Shown here: piece after piece, positions 44,995 through 53,366 of the stretch
How positions within the stretch are numbered: position 1 is the first letter of the stretch
How the letters are laid out: each line of letters opens with the position of its first letter
Assembly: GCA_007695015.1 (NCBI GenBank)
Contig: REEN01000067.1
Coordinates: forward strand, 1 to 64,000
DNA length: 64,000 nucleotides
Direction of reading: 5' to 3'
From: Marinilabiliales bacterium
GTDB lineage: Bacteria > Bacteroidota > Bacteroidia > Bacteroidales > PUMT01
The notes under the pieces: model-generated
Databases searched by the model: none
Seen by the model: the letters and a program-made list of their open reading frames with translations, nothing else
Told to the model about the DNA's origin: nothing
Program-made: the position numbers and the translations under genes

Positions 44995-46575
44995 ATGCTG
45001 ACAATAATAACTGAAACAGCGATCAGCCTGGGGCTGTTTTACCTGGCATATATCATCTTCCTCAGGAAGCTGGCCTTCTTTGGTGCAAACAGGTATTACC
45101 TGCTGACAGCAATTATCTTCTCAATGGCCTTGCCGCATATCAATCTCACCCCACCGGTTTCAGTAGCCACCTACTCCCTTATTATACCCGAGGTTACAAT
45201 TACAGGCCAGGCCCCTGCAGAAACCCCTACCCGCTCGCCGACACCTGTTACAGCCGCAATGGTTCTTCTGTTAATCTATATTGCCGGTACAATTCTTCTT
45301 TCCCTGCGACTTGCAGTAAGACTGACACAACTGATGCTGTTAGTGAACCGGAACATTACCAGGAAACACAGGAATGCAGTCATAGTAAGCCTCAATGCGG
45401 AACAGGCTCCCTTCTCTTTCCTCAATTACATATTCATCAACGAAAGTCTGTATGATGAGGAGGAAAAGCAAAAGATATTAGAGCATGAGCTGGTGCATAT
45501 CAGTCAGGCACATACATTTGATCTGGTATTGCTTGAACTGCTTACCATTGCACAATGGTTTAACCCGGTAGCATGGCTGTACAGAAGGTCTATGCTGGAA
45601 ATCCATGAATACCTGGCAGACGAGGAGGTGATTAAGAAGGGTACCAGCATATCATACTACCAGAGACTCCTGCTCAACCTTCAACTGGGAAGGGAATATT
45701 TCTCCCCGGCCAGCAACTTCAATAAGTCCTTGACAATAAACCGGATCAGGATGATGACAACCATCAAGCCCGCGGCATGGAAGCGGGCAGGGTTCATTGT
45801 ACTTCTGCCATCGCTTGTAATTCTGGTTATCATGTGCACCAAGACTGAAGATGAGATAACCGTGAACACCGCTGATGCTTTGGCCGGAATGACTGAGCAG
45901 CCACCTGCATTAACCGATACAACAACAGCGGCACCCGGTTTACAAGTATCTGAGGAACTGAGGGAACCATCAGCCTTTGCCGCCGGATCGTCAGCAGAAG
46001 CAGGAGGCGAAGGAAGAATTGACCTTAATGAAGAACAGGCTTCACTTCCACGAAGTCCCAATTCCGGGATCATAACTAATACGGAGGCTGAATTTGAAGC
46101 ATTTATTGAAGACCAGGCAGGAGCAACACCATCTGTCTCCCCGGGAGAAGAACCTGCGGTTAAATCTGAAACAGGAGACATTTTTGAGGGTACAGAAGAA
46201 AGTGAGCTGCCGTTTTCCAGGTTCCCCGAACCGCCGGAAACATCCCCCGAAGACAACGAGGTGTTCTTTATGGTAGAAGAAATGCCCGATTTTCAGGGCG
46301 GAGGGCAGGATGCATTCAGGCGGTATATTGCAGAAAATCTCAGGTATCCCCAATCTGCTGCTGAAAGCGGCATTGAAGGCATGGTATTTGTCCAGTTCGT
46401 TATAGGGTCAGACGGCACAGTGCAGTCCGCCGAAGTTGTGAGGGGAGTCCATCCCTCACTGGACAGGGAGGCGCTGAGAGTGGTTATGTCATCTCCACCA
46501 TGGACCTCTGGCAGGCAAAGGGGCGAACCGGTAAATGTCGTATTCACCTTCCCTATAAACTTTGTACTTCAATAA
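44995..46575 (+). CDS. BlaR1-type M56 membrane peptidase with TonB C-terminal domain
   Basis: 526 aa. Membrane segments occur around residues 5-20, 35-50, 85-105 and 260-280. The zinc motif HELVH is at residues 164-168, facing the cytoplasm in BlaR1-type enzymes. The periplasmic C-terminus is a long acidic, Pro/Ser-rich linker (about 290-420) ending in a TonB-C domain (MPDFQGGGQDAFRRYIAENLRYPQSAAESG, VFTFPINFVLQ). There is no penicillin-binding sensor domain, so this is the Bacteroidota M56-TonB variant and the signal is unlikely to be a beta-lactam. It is co-transcribed with the BlaI-type repressor. Confidence 0.9.
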   Translation: MLTIITETAISLGLFYLAYIIFLRKLAFFGANRYYLLTAIIFSMALPHINLTPPVSVATYSLIIPEVTITGQAPAETPTRSPTPVTAAMVLLLIYIAGTILLSLRLAVRLTQLMLLVNRNITRKHRNAVIVSLNAEQAPFSFLNYIFINESLYDEEEKQKILEHELVHISQAHTFDLVLLELLTIAQWFNPVAWLYRRSMLEIHEYLADEEVIKKGTSISYYQRLLLNLQLGREYFSPASNFNKSLTINRIRMMTTIKPAAWKRAGFIVLLPSLVILVIMCTKTEDEITVNTADALAGMTEQPPALTDTTTAAPGLQVSEELREPSAFAAGSSAEAGGEGRIDLNEEQASLPRSPNSGIITNTEAEFEAFIEDQAGATPSVSPGEEPAVKSETGDIFEGTEESELPFSRFPEPPETSPEDNEVFFMVEEMPDFQGGGQDAFRRYIAENLRYPQSAAESGIEGMVFVQFVIGSDGTVQSAEVVRGVHPSLDREALRVVMSSPPWTSGRQRGEPVNVVFTFPINFVLQ

Positions 46576-46648
46576 GAGTCATCGAATTATTTTGCAACAA
46601 TTTTTGTTTGCATAATAATTACACTATTTTTAGGAGAAAAACCGGACG

Positions 46649-46951
46649 TTGTACGAAAGACTGATAAACTGGCTTGAATCTGGTTCGCAGCAATGCATGT
46701 ATGTCAGGTTCCTGGGTGCTGAGTGTCCGGGATGCGGCACTCAAAGGGCTATTATTGAACTACTCAAAGGAAACTTCCTTGAATCTGTAACCATCTATCC
46801 TCCAATCATACCAAACCTTCTTCTTATACTGCTACTTTTTATTCATCTTGTTTTTAAGCTCCGGCAGGGGGCAATGTACATAAAAATATTGTTCATATTG
46901 AATGTTATTGTAATGGTTTTGAATTATATTTATAACTTATTAACCCACTAA
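46649..46951 (+). CDS. DUF2752 small membrane protein, TTG start
   Basis: 100 aa. The family signature ECPGCGTQRAI lies near residue 30, followed by two membrane segments (VTIYPPIIPNLLLILLLFIHLVF and IKILFILNVIVMVLNYIYNLL). No ATG precedes the CPGC motif at a suitable distance; the TTG at 46649, 12 bases after AGGAG, is the best start. Function of DUF2752 is unknown. It is followed 13 bp later by a CCC-motif-type membrane protein, so the two probably share a transcript. Confidence 0.82.
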   Translation: MYERLINWLESGSQQCMYVRFLGAECPGCGTQRAIIELLKGNFLESVTIYPPIIPNLLLILLLFIHLVFKLRQGAMYIKILFILNVIVMVLNYIYNLLTH

Positions 46952-46964
46952 AATCATTGGCATC

Positions 46965-47327
46965 ATGAGTGAAACTAACCAACCCTCCGAAGAAAAAAAG
47001 GAAATTTTAGTCAAGGAACAGGTACCCAATGCTACTGTTGTACTGGTTCTTGGTATTTTGTCAATTTTATTCTGGTGTTGCTGGGGACTGGGACTTATCC
47101 TGGGAATTATCGGGCTGATCCTGGGTTCCAAATCCAAAAAACTCTACAGGGAAGATCCCGAACGATATTCGGTCTCCTCCTACAAGAACCTGAATGCGGG
47201 CTGGATTTGTGCAATGATAGGAACAATACTGGCAGGAATAGGAATTCTGATAGGAATAATCGGGCTTGTAATAGGGACCGGCTTCATGCATTTCTTCCCC
47301 TGGGAGGATCTGATGAACGGCTTTTAA
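46965..47327 (+). CDS. CCC-motif-type small membrane protein (DUF4190-like)
   Basis: 120 aa with two glycine-rich membrane hairpin segments (VVLVLGILSILFWCCWGLGLILGIIGLILG and ICAMIGTILAGIGILIGIIGLVIG) separated by a polar loop (SKKLYREDPERYSVSSYKNLNAG). The layout is that of Bacteroidota CCC-motif membrane proteins, here with CC preceded by FW. Function unknown. It lies directly after a DUF2752 gene and 42 bp before an acyl-CoA reductase gene. Confidence 0.82.
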   Translation: MSETNQPSEEKKEILVKEQVPNATVVLVLGILSILFWCCWGLGLILGIIGLILGSKSKKLYREDPERYSVSSYKNLNAGWICAMIGTILAGIGILIGIIGLVIGTGFMHFFPWEDLMNGF

Positions 47328-47369
47328 CAATCCTGAAAACCTAAATCACCTCCGGTATTGCTGTAGATC

Positions 47370-48449
47370 ATGAGGAAGAAGGAAATTATCGGAACATTTG
47401 AGAAACTTGGAGTATTCCTCGGGCAATTTAGCAATCTTCCCGGCAGAAACTTAACTGTAATGCCATGGCTGGAAGAACTCAACAAGGAGTTCTTCCAGCC
47501 AATGGATGTACTTGTTCAAAATGTATATATACATAACCCCTGGTTCACCGGGGAAAATGTCCGCTACGCTCTGAAAGTGGCTGCCACATGGCTGAGAGCA
47601 GAATCCCTGGTAAACTGGCTCAGTTGCTATGATAACCGGCCGGAGAGAGTAAAAGAGAAGACCATTGCCGTAGTAATGGCGGGGAATATCCCCATGGTAG
47701 GATTTCACGACATGCTCTGCGTCCTGGTAAGCGGTCACAGGCTGCTGGCAAAACTTTCGGCCAAAGACGACCAGCTTCTTAAACTGATATCAGAGATAAT
47801 CTCAGCAATAAACGGCGAACTTGGGGGAAAAATAGTATTTGAAGAGGGAAGGCTGAAAGATTTCGATGCAGTGATAGCAACAGGCAGCGATAATACTGCC
47901 AGATATTTCGAATACTACTTCAGTAAATATCCCAATATCATAAGAAAAAACAGGAGCTCGGCAGCTATCATTGACGGACTGGAGACAAAGGAAGATCTTG
48001 AGAGACTTGCCGATGATGTATTCAGGTATTTTGGTCTTGGATGCAGAAGCGTCTCCAAGCTTTATGTACCTGCAGACTACGATTTTTCATTTCTGATAGA
48101 GGCATTCAGCAAATACAGCCACATTGCAAACCATAACCAGTGGGCCAACAACTATGAATACCAGCGGGCAGTTCATCTTATTGACAGGATACCTCACCTC
48201 GATACTGGTTTCCTCCTTATTAAGGAATCCAGCAACCTGTCATCGCCTATTTCAGTCCTGCACTATGAAAATTATGATCGCCCGGAAAGTGTCATTGATC
48301 CGGATTTAACCGAAAGCGATAGAATACAGTGCATTACAGCAAGGCGACCAGTTGACGGCAAAATAATTGAATTTGGAAAGGCACAGGAACCGGGACTGGG
48401 AGATTATGCCGATAACATTGACACTTTTGAATTTCTGTTGAACCTGTAA
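47370..48449 (+). CDS. Acyl-CoA reductase (LuxC-like aldehyde dehydrogenase fold)
   Basis: 359 aa. It has the ALDH-like nucleotide-binding GNIPMVGFHDMLCVLVSGH segment, an ATGSDNTARYFEYYF block and the candidate catalytic Cys in FGLGCRSVSK. It matches the Bacteroidota acyl-CoA reductase group related to LuxC. The reaction would be NADPH reduction of an acyl-CoA to the aldehyde; the physiological acyl group is unknown. The next gene follows after 12 bp and miaA after that, so the three form a tight operon. Confidence 0.83.
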   Translation: MRKKEIIGTFEKLGVFLGQFSNLPGRNLTVMPWLEELNKEFFQPMDVLVQNVYIHNPWFTGENVRYALKVAATWLRAESLVNWLSCYDNRPERVKEKTIAVVMAGNIPMVGFHDMLCVLVSGHRLLAKLSAKDDQLLKLISEIISAINGELGGKIVFEEGRLKDFDAVIATGSDNTARYFEYYFSKYPNIIRKNRSSAAIIDGLETKEDLERLADDVFRYFGLGCRSVSKLYVPADYDFSFLIEAFSKYSHIANHNQWANNYEYQRAVHLIDRIPHLDTGFLLIKESSNLSSPISVLHYENYDRPESVIDPDLTESDRIQCITARRPVDGKIIEFGKAQEPGLGDYADNIDTFEFLLNL

Positions 48450-48461
48450 TAAAAATGCCCA

Positions 48462-48899
48462 ATGGTTTTTACCTTCAGGCTTGTAGGAACGGGAAAGGAT
48501 CCTTTTTTCAGGGATTTTGAAATATCCGGGAACCAGACATTCTTCGATTTTCATCTTGCAATACAGGACGAGCTCAGATACGATAAAAAGCAGATGGCAT
48601 CATTCTACCTGGCTGACAATAAATGGGAAAAAGGTCTTGAGATCAACCTTTTCGATATGTCAGATGAAAGTCACACCCCTGTTATTATTATGGAAGAAAC
48701 CAGGTTGTGCGAGCTGATATCTGAGACCAGGCAGCGCTTGCTGTATCTGTTTGATTTTTTTTCCAACCGTGCATTCTACATTGAACTGGTAGAGATAAAC
48801 CATAAGGACCCCGGCAAAACCTACCCTGACTGTACGGCACGGGGTGGTGTTCCGCCCGCGCAGATAATAATTGAAGATCCGGATATTACCGATATCTGA
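48462..48899 (+). CDS. pRiA4b ORF-3-like / IS1096 TnpR-like domain protein
   Basis: 145 aa. The pattern VFTFRLVGTGKDPFFRDFEISGNQTFFDFHLAIQDELRY with a later FDMSDE-type acidic block matches the plasmid pRiA4b ORF-3-like family, whose name comes from mobile elements but whose chromosomal members are widespread and of unknown role. No transposase or inverted repeats are nearby, so it is not evidence for an IS here. Its TGA overlaps the miaA ATG by one base, implying translational coupling. Confidence 0.82.
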   Translation: MVFTFRLVGTGKDPFFRDFEISGNQTFFDFHLAIQDELRYDKKQMASFYLADNKWEKGLEINLFDMSDESHTPVIIMEETRLCELISETRQRLLYLFDFFSNRAFYIELVEINHKDPGKTYPDCTARGGVPPAQIIIEDPDITDI

Positions 48900-49846
48900 T
48901 GGCAGGTCACATCAGCAAATACCTGGTTATTGTTTCAGGCCCGACCGGGGTCGGCAAAACCGGCCTGTGCATTGAGCTGGCCGAAAAATTTGACAGTCAA
49001 ATCATTTCGGCCGATTCCCGGCAAATGTACAGGGAGATGAACATCGGTACCGCCGCGCCTTCCCCAAACCAGCTTGCCAGGGTTAAACACTGGTTTACAG
49101 GCAATCTTTCAATACATGACTATTACAATGCCAGCATGTTTGAATCAGAAGTTCTGTCATTGCTTGAAGAGCTCTTCAGGAATCACCGGCTGGTATTCAT
49201 GGCAGGTGGATCCGGACTGTACATTGATGCTGTCTGTAATGGTATAGACGACCTTCCGGCAGTGAACCCTGAATTACGTGAAGACCTTGCTGCCGGTTTC
49301 AGGAGTAATGGGATCGAGTGGCTGAGGTCAAAACTGAAAAGGCTGGACCCGGATTATTACGGAAGGGTTGACCTGAGAAACCCCAACAGGATGCTGAAAG
49401 CGGTCGAGATCAGCCTGATGACCGGTAAGCCCTATTCATCCTTTCTGACCGGCAGGAAAAAGAAGAGGGATTTCGGAATTATAAAGACAGGATTAAGACT
49501 TGAAAGGGAGGAGCTATACGGTATAATCAACCGGCGGGTTGACAGGATGATAGAGCAGGGCCTTCCGGAGGAAGCAAGGCGGCTGTACCCTTACCGTAAT
49601 CTGAACGCCTTAAAAACAGTCGGATACAGGGAGCTATTCGATAACCTTGATGGTAAAATATCCTTAGAGACAGCTGTTGAACAGATTAAGAGGAACACCC
49701 GGCGGTATGCAAGGAGACAGCTGACCTGGCTTTCAAAATATGATGATATTTACTGGTTCCATCCAGGTGATGCAGACGGGATAATTAAGCTTATAAAAGA
49801 CCTTACCGGCATTTCCCCGGGTACTGCCGCAGGAAGAAAAATATAA
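48899..49846 (+). CDS. miaA: tRNA dimethylallyltransferase
   Basis: 315 aa. P-loop GPTGVGKT at residues 14-21, SADSRQMYREMNIGTAAPS and AGGSGLYIDAVCNGI are all canonical, as is the tRNA-contacting RNTRRYARRQLTWL near the C-terminus. It adds the isopentenyl group to A37 of tRNAs reading UNN codons. It sits last in an operon with an acyl-CoA reductase and a pRiA4b-like protein, and a Nudix gene follows 8 bp later. Confidence 0.96.
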   Translation: MAGHISKYLVIVSGPTGVGKTGLCIELAEKFDSQIISADSRQMYREMNIGTAAPSPNQLARVKHWFTGNLSIHDYYNASMFESEVLSLLEELFRNHRLVFMAGGSGLYIDAVCNGIDDLPAVNPELREDLAAGFRSNGIEWLRSKLKRLDPDYYGRVDLRNPNRMLKAVEISLMTGKPYSSFLTGRKKKRDFGIIKTGLRLEREELYGIINRRVDRMIEQGLPEEARRLYPYRNLNALKTVGYRELFDNLDGKISLETAVEQIKRNTRRYARRQLTWLSKYDDIYWFHPGDADGIIKLIKDLTGISPGTAAGRKI

Positions 49847-49854
49847 AAATCAGC

Positions 49855-50334
49855 ATGCATACTGACAAACAAGAAACGGGAAAGTTTGTGATAAGAGTTT
49901 ATGGCATCCTTACAAACAGCAATAAGGAAGTTCTCCTTAGCGATGAATACAGGTTCGGGATGATGATGACAAAATTCCCGGGAGGAGGACTAAAGTTCGG
50001 GGAGGGTCCGGAGGACTGCCTGCGTCGCGAAGCCATGGAGGAACTGGGACAGAGCGTGAAAATCATTGAACATTTCTACACCACGGGGTTCTACCAGAAA
50101 GCCATGTTTTTTGAAGACCACCAGCTCCTGAGCATATATTACAGGATTGAACCGGAAGATAAGGTACAATTCAGGATTTCAGAAAGGCCATTTGATTTTC
50201 CGGAAAAAACCGGGGGAAGTATCTCTTTCAGGTGGAAGAATATCAATAAGCTTAACCCTGACGAACTCACATTCCCGGTTGACAGGCATGTTGCCGGATT
50301 ACTGAAAAAAGAGTATCTGCGGAACAATTTTTGA
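49855..50334 (+). CDS. Nudix hydrolase
   Basis: 159 aa. The Nudix box GGGLKFGEGPEDCLRREAMEELGQ fits GX5EX7REUXEEXGU, with GG preceding the helix. It hydrolyses a nucleoside diphosphate linked to some moiety; which one cannot be told. It starts 8 bp after miaA and converges on the glycosyltransferase pair with a 17-bp gap. Confidence 0.92.
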   Translation: MHTDKQETGKFVIRVYGILTNSNKEVLLSDEYRFGMMMTKFPGGGLKFGEGPEDCLRREAMEELGQSVKIIEHFYTTGFYQKAMFFEDHQLLSIYYRIEPEDKVQFRISERPFDFPEKTGGSISFRWKNINKLNPDELTFPVDRHVAGLLKKEYLRNNF

Positions 50335-50351
50335 TTTATACATGTTGACCA

Positions 50352-51503
50352 TCATGGATTGCCCCCATGCACGGCCTTTATATTTTCAAAAAGCTCCCCG
50401 ATACCTTTTACCAAAGCTTCCCATGAAAACTTTTTCTTCTCACTCCTTATATTGGCTGTGAACTCAGCCGCGCGATCGTTATCAAAAAAATCGGCTATTG
50501 CAGCGGCGATCTCTTCAGGGTCTTTTTCACAAACATATCCGACGTGCCCGTGTCTTACAACCTCCTTTAGTCCTCCTACATTGGTAACAAGCATGGGCCT
50601 CTCAAAATTGTAGGCGATCTGGGTTACGCCACTCTGTGTTGCAGAGAGGTATGGAAGAACTACAAGGTCGGCAGCTGCAAAATACCATGCTACCTCCTCC
50701 TTGGGCACAAAACTGTTTGTAAACATGATCTTCTTTTCAAGACCCAGTTCCTCAACCATATCCAGGTACCTGGTTTCATTTTCATAGAATTCGCCTGCAA
50801 CCAGAAGCCGGAGATTCAGATGGTCAATCCGGCGGTTAGCAAAAGTTTTCAGTAAGAGGCAGAGACCTTTATAGTTCCTTATAATACCAAAAAACAGCAG
50901 GTAATTAAGATCGGTATCAAGTCCCAGACAGTGACAGGCAAATTCCCTGGATACCGGCTCACCGAAAATATCGTATATGGGGTGAAATACCTGCTTCACA
51001 GGCTTTCTGACACCCAGTTTATCAAGGTCACCCGATACTGTTGATGACATGGTAATGAAACCATCACATGCTTCAAGAAAATACCTGTTTAATATCCTGG
51101 CTGCAGGCATACCTTCATGAGGCTCCACATTGTGCAGTAACCCGATAACCGGCACTCCGGTCTTCCTTTTTATTCGTCTTATTATCCTACCCAGGGCAGG
51201 CGCAAAAAATGGCATCCAGTAATGTACGATTACAAGGTCGGGTGACATACCTGCTATCTGACCGGATGAATATCTCCAGCTGAACGGATTAACTGAGTTT
51301 ATTAAATTCCTGGAACGGGCACCGGTAAACGGGGCTCCCTTTTCATACTGTGACCTGCCCGGAAACAATACACCAGGGTACTGCAGCGAATAATTGATTA
51401 TATGTGGCTCATGGTCCCTGTCCAGAGCCGCATATAACGAATCGTTGAAATTGGCAATCCCGCCGCGGTAGGGAGAAGCAGGTCCGATAAGAAGTATCTT
51501 CAA
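50352..51503 (-). CDS. Glycosyltransferase family 4-like, TTG start
   Basis: 383 aa, GT-B fold. The N-terminal KILLIGPASPYRGGIANFND and C-terminal LPYLSATQSGVTQIAYNFERPMLVTNVGGLKEVV blocks, with an EEIAAAIADFF tail, match GT4 enzymes. It probably adds a sugar to a lipid-linked or cell-surface glycan. The start codon is TTG: the previous gene's TAG lies in frame just two codons upstream (TAG ATC TTG) and no suitable ATG follows. It is tightly coupled to a GT2 gene. Confidence 0.9.
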   Translation of the reverse strand: MKILLIGPASPYRGGIANFNDSLYAALDRDHEPHIINYSLQYPGVLFPGRSQYEKGAPFTGARSRNLINSVNPFSWRYSSGQIAGMSPDLVIVHYWMPFFAPALGRIIRRIKRKTGVPVIGLLHNVEPHEGMPAARILNRYFLEACDGFITMSSTVSGDLDKLGVRKPVKQVFHPIYDIFGEPVSREFACHCLGLDTDLNYLLFFGIIRNYKGLCLLLKTFANRRIDHLNLRLLVAGEFYENETRYLDMVEELGLEKKIMFTNSFVPKEEVAWYFAAADLVVLPYLSATQSGVTQIAYNFERPMLVTNVGGLKEVVRHGHVGYVCEKDPEEIAAAIADFFDNDRAAEFTANIRSEKKKFSWEALVKGIGELFENIKAVHGGNP

Positions 51504-51506
51504 GAT

Positions 51507-52460
51507 CTATAAATTTATCCTGTTTTCAATTTCATATGAATTCCTTAAAGGTGAATTCCTGGTGATCATCTCACCTATAAAGCCGGCAAGAAAGAGCTGT
51601 GTGCCAAGTATCATGGCAGTAAGGGAAAGGTAAAAATAGGGGCTGTCTGTCAGAAGAGCCATCCGGATACCCCTGCTCAGCTGGAAAAGCTTCATACTGC
51701 CAAGGTAGACAGCTGCAATAAGGCCAACCAGGAACATCAATGTGCCAAGTGCACCGAAGAGATGCATAGGCCTTTTTCCAAACCTTGAAACAAACGACAG
51801 TGACATAAGGTCAAGGAATCCCTTAATGAACCTTCCCATACCAAATTTTGTGCTCCCGTATTTCCTGCTGTGATGCCTTACTACCTTTTCACCTATATTG
51901 GCAAATCCGGCATCTCTGACAAGCATGGGAATATAACGGTGCATTTCACCGTATACTTCGATATTCTTAATAACCTCCCTGCGATATGCCTTTAGTCCGC
52001 AATTAAAGTCGTGCAGCTTAATGCCGGTAACAAGCCTTGCGGTATAGTTGAAAAACCTGCTGGGTATCCTTTTGCCGGGAGGATCGTATCTTTTCTTTTT
52101 CCATCCTGAAACCATATCATACCCATCATCCATTATCATACGGTACAGCTCAGGTATCTCGTCAGGATCATCCTGCATATCGGCATCCATGGACACAACA
52201 ACATTACCGCCTGAGATATCGAAGCCAGTGTATAATGCAGCAGATTTTCCATAATTGCGCCTGAAACGCACAGCCTTTATCTCCTGGCTCTTAACTGAAA
52301 GATCGTCGATTACACTCCAGGAACCGTCATCACTCCCGTCATCCACCAGGATGATCTCAAATGAGAGCGAATTATCCCTCATCACCCTCTTTATCCATTC
52401 CACCAGTTCAGGAAGCGACTCCTCCTCATTATACAGAGGTATTACAACAGAAACATCCAT
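51507..52460 (-). CDS. Glycosyltransferase family 2 with C-terminal membrane hairpin (DPM1/GtrB-like)
   Basis: 317 aa. The GT-A domain opens with VVIPLYNEEESLPEL, has DDGSDDGSW and the metal-binding DADMQDDP, and GLKAYRREV. Two C-terminal membrane segments (LFGALGTLMFLVGLIAAVYLG and SLTAMILGTQLFLAGFIGEMI) anchor it. These enzymes transfer a sugar from a nucleotide sugar to a polyprenyl phosphate at the inner membrane. It is followed 3 bp later by a GT4 gene, so the two may serve one glycan. Confidence 0.93.
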   Translation of the reverse strand: MDVSVVIPLYNEEESLPELVEWIKRVMRDNSLSFEIILVDDGSDDGSWSVIDDLSVKSQEIKAVRFRRNYGKSAALYTGFDISGGNVVVSMDADMQDDPDEIPELYRMIMDDGYDMVSGWKKKRYDPPGKRIPSRFFNYTARLVTGIKLHDFNCGLKAYRREVIKNIEVYGEMHRYIPMLVRDAGFANIGEKVVRHHSRKYGSTKFGMGRFIKGFLDLMSLSFVSRFGKRPMHLFGALGTLMFLVGLIAAVYLGSMKLFQLSRGIRMALLTDSPYFYLSLTAMILGTQLFLAGFIGEMITRNSPLRNSYEIENRINL

Positions 52461-52479
52461 ACAAGTATATTAGTATATG

Positions 52480-53016
52480 CTAGACAGCATCAGATTCAAA
52501 GGGATCTCCTTCCTTCTTGAGGAATATCGATGTTATGAGTGAAAACAGAAATCCAAAAAAAGCACTGCCAAAAATACCAAATACAGCCATCATTACAGGA
52601 TTGGTAAACCTCTTTGCCATATCCATGGTCATCTCTATCTGGCTGTCTGACATTCCGGCTTCATAATAAGCTTCTTCCATCATCAGGTACATCTTATCCA
52701 TCAGCCCGGGATCAATGACCTTATAAAGCAGGTAGGTAAAAAATGCTGATATTACTCCTGCAAAGACCGTAGTAAGCGTACCGACACCCAGGGCGCGCCC
52801 GTAAGATATGAAACCACCCAGCTCCTGATCCCTGTAAGTTTTTGTGGCCAGCACAATACCCGTGATCATTATGACATAGCTGACAAGTCCGAGTGCGGTA
52901 TTATCTGTCAGATCAAGCATCCATAAAAGCAGACTGTAAATGATAAGTGCCAGTCCGAGCATGGCTCCATAGTTCATGGTGCTTTTCAGCAGTGATTTCT
53001 CTTTAGTCTCTTCCAT
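52480..53016 (-). CDS. DUF4199 membrane protein
   Basis: 178 aa with four hydrophobic segments: AMLGLALIIYSLLLWML, LGLVSYVIMITGIVLA, TLTTVFAGVISAFFTYLLY and MAVFGIFGSAFFGFLFSLITSIF. Between the third and fourth lies a soluble helix with the family motif (MEEAYYEAGMSDSQIEM). It belongs to DUF4199, common in Bacteroidota and of unknown role. It lies 19 bp upstream of the GT2 gene on the same strand. Confidence 0.88.
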   Translation of the reverse strand: MEETKEKSLLKSTMNYGAMLGLALIIYSLLLWMLDLTDNTALGLVSYVIMITGIVLATKTYRDQELGGFISYGRALGVGTLTTVFAGVISAFFTYLLYKVIDPGLMDKMYLMMEEAYYEAGMSDSQIEMTMDMAKRFTNPVMMAVFGIFGSAFFGFLFSLITSIFLKKEGDPFESDAV

Positions 53017-53166
53017 AATTAATAGTTTGATTAATATTCCGGATTGCCAATTGAGAAAAGATACGATAATCTATGGACACCGGGCTTTATATGCTTACCT
53101 GAATTTCAAATTTCCAATGGATTCACAGCAAATATATCAGTTTTTCATTTATTGATGTGAGTAAAA

Positions 53167-53197
53167 TTGTAAAAAAACTGTTGTTTTAGTATCTTTG
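53167..53197 (+). promoter_or_regulatory. Bacteroidota-type promoter of the SRP RNA
   Basis: TTG at 53167-53169 and TATCTTTG at 53190-53197 (TAnnTTTG), separated by 20 bp, sit immediately before the predicted RNA 5' end near 53202. This is the best -33/-7 pair in the window. Confidence 0.8.
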
Positions 53198-53201
53198 TAC
53201 C

Positions 53202-53299
53202 GGGTAAGTCTTATACGGCCAGCTCCCGTTGAACTCCCCCAGGTCCGGAAGGAAGCAAGGGTAGACGGTTGTAGCGGTGCGATATAAGTAGCTTACCCA
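53202..53299 (+). ncRNA. ffs: Signal recognition particle RNA (small bacterial type)
   Basis: About 98 nt. The universally conserved Ffh-binding domain is visible as CAGGTCCGGAAGGAAGCA followed by AGGGTAGAC. The ends pair (GGGTAAG at 53202 with CTTACCC at 53292-53298), closing the long hairpin. It is the 4.5S-type RNA without the Alu domain. It targets nascent membrane proteins with Ffh. A T-run (53301-53305) follows the 3' end and a consensus promoter precedes it. Confidence 0.95.
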
Positions 53300-53366
53300 C
53301 TTTTTATAGTACAACTTTAAACTATAATTGTGTAAGTTTACACCCAAACCAATAAAGCATAGAGCT

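Noticed and set aside
45901-46250. Frameshift or foreign insert in the M56 peptidase because of its low-complexity stretch.
   Set aside because: The frame continues cleanly into a TonB-C domain; acidic Pro/Ser-rich periplasmic linkers are usual in this protein type.
48462-48899. Mobile-element origin because of the IS1096 TnpR / pRiA4b name.
   Set aside because: No transposase, terminal inverted repeats or target duplications nearby; the gene is embedded in a housekeeping operon with miaA, and the family is common on chromosomes.
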